The position numbers and the translations under genes are program-made. From NCBI GenBank assembly GCA_018333405.1, contig JAGXSR010000121.1, forward strand, positions 1 to 5,307: a stretch of DNA of 5,307 bases, in the 5' to 3' direction. The notes under the pieces were generated by a model. It had not been told where the DNA came from. It worked only from the letters and a program-made list of their open reading frames with translations, and did no database searches. How positions within the stretch are numbered: the first letter of the stretch is position 1; the number at the start of each line of letters is the position of its first letter. This document shows, one piece after another, positions 1 to 4,687 of the stretch. The stretch comes from Dethiobacter sp. (GTDB lineage: Bacteria > Bacillota > Dethiobacteria > DTU022).

Positions 1-1330
1 TGAAAGTGACGCTCAGCTGAAAAATATGCACGACGGCATAAATCAGCGGCAGCCTGATTAAAAGGTTGGTGGCCAAACCGACCTTAAACGGCCCCTTGGT
101 ATCGCCGGTCCCTCTGAGCGCCCCGGAAAAGGCCATGGTTAAAGCGATAAATGGCTGCTCCAGCGCCGCGATCTGCAGGCAGAGCGCCCCTAAGTGCAGC
201 ACCTGCGGATCGGGCGGATCAAACAGGCTCATCACCGCATAAGGGAAAAAGAGAAAAACCAGGCCGATCATACTCATCAGCGCCGTGGCCGCCGCCGCCG
301 CCCAGTAGCCGGTTACCTTGGCCTGGTTTGGATATCCGGCGCCCAGGCGCTGGCCGACTAAGGTAGTCGCCGAAATGGCAAAGGCGTAACCGGGCATGAA
401 CGAAAACGATTCGGCGGCAATAGCCGCCGCGTTGGCGGCAAAAGCAACCGGGCCCAGCGCGGTAATCCAGGTGGCGGAAAGCAGGCGGCTGCCGCTGTGG
501 GCAATCTCTTCCGCTCCGGCGGGCACGCTGATTCGCAACAGCTCTTTGATTTCGCTCAGGCGCAGCGGAAACATGCAGCTTATGTTAAACGGCAGCTTGC
601 CCTTATGCATAAACAGATAACCAATCGAGAGAAGCGCTCCCAGCAGCTGGGCTGATCCGGTGGCCAGGGCCGCCCCCTTCACCCCCATCTCCGGAAAGCC
701 AAAATGCCCGAAAATCAGCAGGTAATCGCCGATCACATTGTAAACATTGATGATCAGGGCAATCAGCATCGGCACCCGTGTGTTTCCACTCCCGCGGATA
801 ATCCCGTTGGAGATCAGAATTACCATCCACAGAAAGCCTCCACTGAGCAGGGTGGTATAGTAATAATCCACGGTAAAGCCGGCGGTGACGGCATCCTTGA
901 TTATCCATGTAAAAAAAGGACGGCCCAGCAGATAAGCGACCACAAAAAAGCACAAGGCGATGATCAGACCCAGGGATAATGTCTGTCCGCCGATGCGGGC
1001 CGCTTTGTCCGTCTCCCCGGCGCCGGTATAACGCGCCACCAGAGTATTGATCCCAATCCCCAAAGCGCCGAAAACGGCAATGGTATTAAACAAAACCATC
1101 GCCCCGTATTCTACAGCCGAGGCCTCGCGGGCCCCTAAGCGCATGACCATAGCCGTGTCAAAAACCCAGACAAAGGTATGCAGCCCCATCTCCAGCACCA
1201 CCGGCCAGGCCATAATTAAGATGCTGCTTAGCGGCCTGTAGCCTTCGTCCGATACCAGCCGGGGCGGCGTATCAAGCGCGGGATCCTGATCAACGCGATT
1301 TTTGCCGAATTTTCGCAATGTACACCTCAT
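1..1330 (-). CDS. MATE family efflux transporter (partial, C-terminus off left edge)
   Basis: This is an inner-membrane antiporter of the MATE (NorM/DinF-like) family, expected to export drugs or cationic compounds in exchange for Na+ or H+. Reading the minus strand from 1330 gives 443 codons without a stop. After a hydrophilic N-terminus of about 33 residues come hydrophobic helices in two related halves. The matching loop motifs are RGSGNTRVPM (179-188) and RGTGDTKGPF (406-415), the typical duplicated MATE signature. AVEYGAMVLFNTI (72-84) and GINTLVARYTGAGE (93-106) also fit the family. Typical members have about 450-480 residues, so only the last helix region is missing. Start: ATG at 1330 has no clear Shine-Dalgarno. 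An in-frame TTG at 1318 is preceded by GAGGTG four bases upstream and may be the true start. The gene lies in the same direction as the toxin-antitoxin pair but is separated from it by about 415 bases. The family call is firm; the substrate is unknown. Confidence 0.95.
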   Translation of the reverse strand, partial: MRCTLRKFGKNRVDQDPALDTPPRLVSDEGYRPLSSILIMAWPVVLEMGLHTFVWVFDTAMVMRLGAREASAVEYGAMVLFNTIAVFGALGIGINTLVARYTGAGETDKAARIGGQTLSLGLIIALCFFVVAYLLGRPFFTWIIKDAVTAGFTVDYYYTTLLSGGFLWMVILISNGIIRGSGNTRVPMLIALIINVYNVIGDYLLIFGHFGFPEMGVKGAALATGSAQLLGALLSIGYLFMHKGKLPFNISCMFPLRLSEIKELLRISVPAGAEEIAHSGSRLLSATWITALGPVAFAANAAAIAAESFSFMPGYAFAISATTLVGQRLGAGYPNQAKVTGYWAAAAATALMSMIGLVFLFFPYAVMSLFDPPDPQVLHLGALCLQIAALEQPFIALTMAFSGALRGTGDTKGPFKVGLATNLLIRLPLIYAVVHIFQLSVTF

Positions 1331-1745
1331 TAGGATTTAAGTAAAGCAGGGCGACTGCAAAATAAGACGAGAAGTGATGAATAACCCTTCTCGCCTCAGC
1401 TGAATCAAATAAGCTCAGGACATCCGTCAATATGGTCTCCGAAATCGAATCCTTACGCTACTATATTTTACTACCTAACCAGGTCTCAGGCAACCCTCGC
1501 CTGACCGCAATCACTAGTGGATGAAACTGATTCCCGCGGATCAAGTCTGGTTTTGGGTATAATTGTTAATTTATGCTAAGTCTGTGGCTATCACCGGCAA
1601 TAAATCTATCCTGCAAATCCCCTCAGCAATAGACCAGAGGTGATCGCCGTCCACGCCCAGGTGTAGCTGCTGACACATGATGTCCAGGAGTATGCGGTGT
1701 TAACTGTCCGTAGTTGTGGGCCGGCAAAGCGGAGTATGGGTCACT
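1331..1745. other. Gene-free stretch between the MATE gene and the toxin gene
   Basis: No open frame here has a credible start, ribosome binding site and protein-like composition. Two inverted repeats are visible: the 7-bp pair at 1368-1393 and a 6-bp pair, TCAGGC (1486-1491) and GCCTGA (1499-1504), around a 7-base loop. A 42-codon stop-to-stop segment on the minus strand (about 1574-1700) contains residues such as LHLGVDGDHLWSIAEG. This could be a relic of a decayed gene, but I cannot assign it to a family. No clear terminator follows the toxin stop codon at 1746. Confidence 0.5.
1368..1393 (-). promoter_or_regulatory. Inverted repeat in the leader of the MATE gene
   Basis: A perfect 7-bp inverted repeat (CGAGAAG at 1368-1374, CTTCTCG at 1387-1393) with a 12-base loop lies 37 bases upstream of the ATG. 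On the minus strand the 3' arm is followed by TCTTATTTT, so the RNA could act as a weak terminator or attenuator. The repeat could equally be a binding site for a regulator. No convincing promoter was found further upstream, so the role is open. Confidence 0.3.
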
Positions 1746-2162
1746 TCAACGTATCCAGGCAAATATTATGTCTTCCTTATCTTCAACCAGATCAAATTCA
1801 TGGTGGTCTGATGTCAGCAATGCAGCTCTTCTGGTTGCAGCCTCGGCAACTGCTATTGAATCAGCAAGAGACATCTTATATGATGCCTTCAGCCTGCCGG
1901 CTTCCATAAACAGCGCATCACTAATACTATCAATTACAGTAATAGGCAATTCATTAGCTTGAGTATAGAATAACTGAGCCTTTTCTTCGCCTTCTGACCG
2001 TAATATATTATAATATACTTCCAGTATATTCATTTTATGCATAAATACCTCAACCTTTCCAGATTGTGCATCTTCGAGCACAGACTGCACTTTATCGGCG
2101 CCTTGTTCATCATAAAGAAATGCAGTTAGTGCACATGCATCAAGAATATACTTTACTATCAT
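1746..2162 (-). CDS. vapC: PIN-domain ribonuclease toxin (VapC-like)
   Basis: This 138-residue protein is the toxin of a type II toxin-antitoxin pair. VapC-type PIN proteins are Mg2+-dependent endoribonucleases that cut tRNA or rRNA when freed from their antitoxin. The acidic active-site set is in the expected order: D8 (YILDACAL), E48 (NILEVYY), D101 (SLADSIAVA) and D119 (LLTSDHHEFD), with D124 close by. The length is normal for the family. The ATG at 2162 overlaps the antitoxin stop codon as ATGA, and AAGGA at 2169-2173, inside the antitoxin gene, sits six bases upstream as ribosome binding site. That arrangement suggests translational coupling. The gene is much AT-richer than the MATE gene, which fits lateral acquisition. 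All catalytic residues are present, so it looks functional. Its RNA target cannot be read from the sequence. Confidence 0.93.
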   Translation of the reverse strand: MIVKYILDACALTAFLYDEQGADKVQSVLEDAQSGKVEVFMHKMNILEVYYNILRSEGEEKAQLFYTQANELPITVIDSISDALFMEAGRLKASYKMSLADSIAVAEAATRRAALLTSDHHEFDLVEDKEDIIFAWIR

Positions 2163-2377
2163 GATAGTTCCTTATCCAATCTTTTTTGCTCCATCAGTTT
2201 CTCGGTAGAGAAGTTGCCCCCCTTAAACATACCTCGCGTTCTTTGCACAGGGTTATCTATTGGAGTAATAACTATTCTCCCGCCCTCATCGCTGATCTCA
2301 ACTTTTCGGCCTTTTAACTTTTTTGCTATCTCTTCGGGTAGATTTAATTGTTCTGCTTTTAATACAATAATACCCAT
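2159..2377 (-). CDS. vapB: AbrB/MazE-fold antitoxin (VapB-like)
   Basis: This 72-residue partner of the PIN toxin should bind and block it and repress the shared promoter. Residues 1-41 form a short SpoVT/AbrB-type swapped-hairpin DNA-binding domain (LNLPEEIAKKLKGRKVEISD, then GGRIVITPI). Residues 42-72 are a charged tail (RTRGMFKGGNFSTEKLMEQK), the kind of segment that wraps around the toxin in VapBC complexes. ATG at 2377 follows a perfect AGGAGG at 2386-2391 with an 8-base spacer, so the start is secure. Antitoxin before toxin with a 4-base overlap is the classic order. The family assignment rests on fold-like pattern and context; VapB subfamilies are too divergent to subtype by eye. Confidence 0.9.
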   Translation of the reverse strand: MGIIVLKAEQLNLPEEIAKKLKGRKVEISDEGGRIVITPIDNPVQRTRGMFKGGNFSTEKLMEQKRLDKELS

Positions 2378-2392
2378 TTTTGAAGCCTCCTT

Positions 2393-2428
2393 ACAATAAC
2401 TTCAACCTACTATGTTTTGAGTTATTGT
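2393..2428 (-). promoter_or_regulatory. Likely operator of the toxin-antitoxin operon
   Basis: A perfect 9-bp inverted repeat, ACAATAACT (2393-2401) and AGTTATTGT (2420-2428), has an 18-base spacer. It lies between the predicted -10 box and the antitoxin ribosome binding site and covers the expected transcription start. AbrB-fold antitoxins commonly repress their own operon by binding such palindromes, so this is the natural candidate site. The symmetry is seen in the sequence; the regulatory role is inferred. Confidence 0.55.
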
Positions 2429-2430
2429 TC

Positions 2431-2459
2431 ATCTTATCATGAAACTACAATATTTTCCA
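2431..2459 (-). promoter_or_regulatory. Predicted promoter of the toxin-antitoxin operon
   Basis: On the minus strand, TGGAAA (2454-2459, -35) and TAAGAT (2431-2436, -10) are separated by exactly 17 bases. Each matches 4 of 6 consensus positions of a housekeeping promoter. Transcription would begin near 2424, inside the inverted repeat, which suits repression by the antitoxin. Confidence 0.45.
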
Positions 2460-2511
2460 GTATAAAATAAATGTAACCTCAAAAACCCGGGAAGCCTTGA
2501 TTTTATTAGTC

Positions 2512-2607
2512 TGGCGGGAGTAGATGGGAATCGAACCCACCATGGAAGGAGCACTCCCACCACTGGATTTGAAGTCCAGGAGGCCCACCAGTGACCTGAC
2601 TACTCCC
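2512..2607 (-). tRNA. selC: tRNA-Sec (anticodon UCA)
   Basis: This 96-nt RNA, including an encoded CCA (2512-2514), delivers selenocysteine at recoded UGA codons. It is charged with serine, converted by SelA and carried by SelB. The acceptor stem has 8 bp (GGGAGTAG with CTACTCCC), the T stem has 5 bp closing the loop TTCGATT, and the discriminator base is G. The 8+5 geometry is the hallmark of bacterial tRNA-Sec. The anticodon arm CTGGA-CTTCAAA-TCCAG carries the UCA anticodon, and the core GGACTTCAAATCCAG is identical to that of E. coli selC. A long variable arm follows. No selA, selB or selD and no recoded UGA are visible in the window, so those partners must lie elsewhere. The gene stands alone with its own promoter. 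Confidence 0.97.
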
Positions 2608-2641
2608 GCATGCCTTAAATAAGCCTTTTAGCTGTAGATTA

Positions 2642-2670
2642 ATTGTATCAAGAGAGTTGTTTAATTACAA
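2642..2670 (-). promoter_or_regulatory. Promoter of selC
   Basis: On the minus strand, TTGTAA (2665-2670, -35, 4/6) and TACAAT (2642-2647, -10, 5/6) are 17 bases apart. Transcription would start near 2635, about 28 nt before the mature 5' end of tRNA-Sec, which is a normal 5' leader for RNase P processing. Confidence 0.65.
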
Positions 2671-2690
2671 GGCTCGATATTTATAGAGCC
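2671..2690 (-). other. Hairpin just upstream of the selC promoter
   Basis: GGCTC (2671-2675) and GAGCC (2686-2690) form a 5-bp stem that can continue with three A-T pairs after one mismatch. It abuts the -35 box of selC. It could end transcription arriving from the HlyC/CorC gene, but no T-run follows on the minus strand, so the role is uncertain. Confidence 0.3.
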
Positions 2691-2722
2691 ATTTGCGCTG
2701 CTGTAAAAAAACTGCCGGGGAC

Positions 2723-2756
2723 AAAAAAAGAATGCTTATGTTGCCTGCTCGGGCAA
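2723..2756 (-). terminator. Possible terminator after the HlyC/CorC gene
   Basis: On the minus strand a 5-bp stem (TTGCC 2741-2745 with GGCAA 2752-2756) is followed, after an 11-base gap, by a run of seven T (2729-2723). A second T7 run lies at 2711-2705. The gap is longer than in a standard intrinsic terminator, so this is only the best candidate in the 220-base spacer between the HlyC/CorC gene and selC. Confidence 0.3.
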
Positions 2757-2827
2757 GTAAAACAGCGCGTTTTTTAAGCTGATCGAACCAGGCGCCTCAT
2801 AAGGTCCGGCTTGGACAAAAACAACCC

Positions 2828-4123
2828 TCAGGCCCGGCAGGCTTTGACTTTTAATATCCTTTTTTCCTCCACTTGCTCTACTTTAAAGATCATACCGGAA
2901 TATTCCACCTCAGGGGTCTCTTTTTCACCGGGAATCCTGCCCAATTGTCCGACAATAAATCCGCTTAAAGTATCATATTCATCGATCGGCAGTTCGACCG
3001 CAAAAAAATCTTTTACCGCATCCAAACTGAGCGACCCGCTGATCATAAAAGTGTTCTGATCCAGCTCTTCTATATCCGGCCCATCCTCGTCATATTCATC
3101 GAAAATATTGCCCATGATCTCCTCGATCAAATCTTCCATGGTGACGATCCCTGCTGTCCCCCCGTATTCGTCGATCACTACCGCCATATGAATCTTAATC
3201 TTCTGCATCTCTTTAAACAGCTCGTCCGTTTTTTTAGAGGTGGGCACAAAATGAGGCCGCCTCATGATCTCTTTTAAGTCAAAGGAACGCCGATCGCCAA
3301 TCCCTAAGAATCTGATGATGTCCTTGATATGCAAAATCCCTACAATGTCGTCAATATCGTCTTCAAATACCGGGAACCGGGTATATTTTTTGCCGCTGAT
3401 CAGCGTAAGCAGATCGCTTAACTCACTGGTTAGCGGAATGGCTGTAATATCTATCCTGTGCGTCATGATCTCCGAAACCAGCTTGTTGTCAAACTCAAAT
3501 ATATTATTGATCATATCTTTTTCAATTTGATCGATCACCCCTTTTTCTTCTCCCACGTTAACCATCAGGCGTATTTCTTCCTCCGTGACATTAGCCTCCT
3601 CGGCGTGAGGATCAAAACCTAATAAGCGGATAAAGAAATTTGTGGATGCCGTCAGCAGCCTGACAAAAGGGTGAGCCATAACCGACAATGTTGTAAGCGG
3701 CCGGACCACTGACATCGAGATACGCTCGGCATTCTGCATGGCCAGTCTTTTAGGGAGAAGTTCGCCTAATACTAATGAGAAGTATGAGAGGACCATAGTG
3801 ATCAAGGTCACCGCTATGCCCTCGAGCCATACTTCGGAGACGGGAACACCGGCTGCAATCATCAGGTTGATCAATGGGCCGGCAAAGTTTTGAGCGGCAA
3901 AAGCGCTGGCTAAAAAGCCGGCCAACGTTACCCCTACCTGGATAGTGGCCAGAAATCTGCCCGGCTCGCTCAACAGTTTTGTCAACAATTTAGCCTTTTT
4001 ATCGCCTTCTTCAGCCATCAATTTGATCTTGTTATCATTTAAGGAGATCAAGGCAATTTCAGACGCGGCAAAAAAGGCGTTAAATAAGATAAGCGCTAAC
4101 AATAGCATTAATTCGGCAAACAT
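2828..4123 (-). CDS. HlyC/CorC (CNNM/DUF21-CBS) family transporter
   Basis: This 431-residue membrane protein belongs to the family that includes bacterial CorC/PaeA-type Mg2+/Co2+ or cation exporters; the name hemolysin C is historical. Domain order is complete. A CNNM/DUF21 membrane domain spans about 1-190, with helices near 3-23, 58-80, 97-125 and 140-165 and the conserved NAFFAASEIALISL (15-28) and LGELLPKRLA (119-128). A CBS pair spans about 205-340, with IMTHRIDITAIP (219-230) and DEYGGTAGIVTMEDLIEE (318-335). A CorC/HlyC C-terminal domain follows (about 352-430, DEYDTLSGFIVGQLGRIPGE). CBS domains of this family bind Mg-ATP. The start chosen is ATG at 4123, nine bases after GGAGGTG (4133-4139). 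An in-frame GTG at 4135 would overlap that ribosome binding site. The gene is preceded by a long structured leader ending in a terminator, so attenuation is likely. The substrate is inferred, not shown. Confidence 0.95.
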   Translation of the reverse strand: MFAELMLLLALILFNAFFAASEIALISLNDNKIKLMAEEGDKKAKLLTKLLSEPGRFLATIQVGVTLAGFLASAFAAQNFAGPLINLMIAAGVPVSEVWLEGIAVTLITMVLSYFSLVLGELLPKRLAMQNAERISMSVVRPLTTLSVMAHPFVRLLTASTNFFIRLLGFDPHAEEANVTEEEIRLMVNVGEEKGVIDQIEKDMINNIFEFDNKLVSEIMTHRIDITAIPLTSELSDLLTLISGKKYTRFPVFEDDIDDIVGILHIKDIIRFLGIGDRRSFDLKEIMRRPHFVPTSKKTDELFKEMQKIKIHMAVVIDEYGGTAGIVTMEDLIEEIMGNIFDEYDEDGPDIEELDQNTFMISGSLSLDAVKDFFAVELPIDEYDTLSGFIVGQLGRIPGEKETPEVEYSGMIFKVEQVEEKRILKVKACRA

Positions 4124-4139
4124 CCTGGCCTGCACCTCC

Positions 4140-4422
4140 GGCTCGTAAAATAAAAAAAGACACCTGCAGACCCATCCGGCGCAGGCTCTGCATTGCCCTT
4201 AAAAGGTAAAGATCTTTTTCGGTAAATTTCCCTATAAGCAAGCCGCAGCAGCGGCTGACTACTTGCGCCCGCTTCTCCGGGGTTTTCGTCCATTAAAAAT
4301 ATCCGCCTCCAGACTTCAAAGTAACAATTAATAAAAGACGCGGAAATTGAAACGGCGACTCCCGGACCAACGCCTGCCTGATGGGCATGGAAAAAGCCAT
4401 AAAATACAGGGAGGTTGCCTCC
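4140..4422 (-). promoter_or_regulatory. Structured 5' leader of the HlyC/CorC gene (candidate riboswitch or attenuator)
   Basis: From the predicted start near 4422 the minus-strand RNA runs about 300 nt to the coding start and is rich in short helices. They are GGAGG-CAA-CCTCC (4422-4410), ATGG/CCAT (4400-4387), TGCC/GGCA (4387-4375; shares base 4387 with the previous helix), GGCG/CGCC (4374-4354), a long-range TCCGC/GCGGA (4344-4340 with 4306-4302), CCCG/CGGG (4281-4268), a strong AGCCGC-TGCT-GCGGCT (4256-4241), and the terminator hairpin. A 61-codon frame (4293-4108, ATG 12 bases after GGAGG) exists but overlaps the HlyC/CorC start and has no family I recognise. I see no M-box, yybP-ykoY, NiCo or c-di-AMP core motif. 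The architecture supports cis-regulation; the ligand, possibly a metal ion given the downstream gene, is guesswork. Confidence 0.5.
4152..4191 (-). terminator. Intrinsic-terminator-like hairpin with a competing alternative, before the HlyC/CorC gene
   Basis: On the minus strand GCCTGC (4186-4181) pairs with GCAGGT (4167-4162) over a 13-base loop; three bases later comes a U7 run (4158-4152). A second, mutually exclusive pairing is GCAGA-CC with GG-TCTGC (4191-4184 with 4173-4166), 7 bp with one mismatch, and it uses the same bases. The run of U lies only about 13 bases before the ribosome binding site of the HlyC/CorC gene. A terminator between promoter and coding start, with an alternative fold, is the layout of an attenuator. 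Confidence 0.55.
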
Positions 4423-4428
4423 GATCAC

Positions 4429-4457
4429 AGTATACCATAGTAAGAACAAACGGTAAA
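4429..4457 (-). promoter_or_regulatory. Promoter of the HlyC/CorC gene and its leader
   Basis: On the minus strand TTTACC (4452-4457, -35, 4/6) and TATACT (4429-4434, -10, 5/6) are separated by 17 bases. The predicted start near 4422 coincides with the first base of the GGAGG-CAA-CCTCC hairpin, which supports the leader being one defined RNA. Confidence 0.6.
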
Positions 4458-4470
4458 TATGCGAAACTGT

Positions 4471-4493
4471 CGCCTGCACCGGAGGGTGCGGCG
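4471..4493 (+). other. Strong hairpin between the divergent genes
   Basis: CGCC-t-GCACC (4471-4480) pairs with GGTGC-GGCG (4485-4493), 9 bp with one bulged base and a GGAG loop. It lies just outside the -35 box of the leftward promoter. It could belong to a 5' leader of the rightward acyl-CoA synthetase gene or be a protein site. No T-run follows on either strand, so a terminator is unlikely. Confidence 0.4.
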
Positions 4494-4600
4494 GAAATGC
4501 CCTCTTTAGCAGGACTAATCTCTATGGACGGAGAAATTAAAGCAGATAACCATGCCCCTGCCGGGCGCCACCGGAAGGATGAAAATGTTACCTCAGTCTA

Positions 4601-4617
4601 TCCCTCGCCCGGAGGGA
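4601..4617 (+). other. Hairpin upstream of the acyl-CoA synthetase gene
   Basis: TCCCTC (4601-4606) and GAGGGA (4612-4617) form a perfect 6-bp stem around a GCCCG loop, about 70 bases before the start codon. It lies just upstream of the candidate promoter at 4625-4652. Apart from this, the hairpin at 4471-4493 and that promoter, I see nothing definable in 4458-4673. Confidence 0.35.
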
Positions 4618-4624
4618 GAAGGGA

Positions 4625-4652
4625 TTTACAGAGCAGGCAGGAGATTTATCAA
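4625..4652 (+). promoter_or_regulatory. Candidate promoter of the acyl-CoA synthetase gene
   Basis: TTTACA (4625-4630, 5/6) and TATCAA (4647-4652, 4/6) are 16 bases apart. Transcription would start near 4659, leaving a leader of about 30 nt. This is plausible but not unique in this stretch. Confidence 0.3.
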
Positions 4653-4687
4653 AATAGCCATTTTAACATTTTCAGGAGGTATGCCCG

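Noticed and set aside
603..953. 116-residue minus-strand frame starting MLFCGRLSAG
   Set aside because: It is a shifted frame inside the MATE gene. The MATE frame is continuous for 443 codons with clear family motifs and membrane helices.
2486..2496. CCCGGG followed by T-run as terminator of selC (minus strand)
   Set aside because: It is a palindrome with no loop, so it cannot form a hairpin. No convincing selC terminator was found.
2774..2830. Selenocysteine readthrough of the HlyC/CorC UGA stop
   Set aside because: The frame stays open for about 17 codons beyond the UGA and selC is close by, but the domain is already complete at this stop and no SECIS-like stem-loop follows at the right distance.
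4130..4430. M-box (Mg2+) riboswitch
   Set aside because: The gene type suggests it, but the conserved stretches of that class (such as GGTGAGGCT and the CGCTGCTGCCC segment) are not present in order. Only a short CGCTGCTGC similarity occurs inside a simple hairpin.
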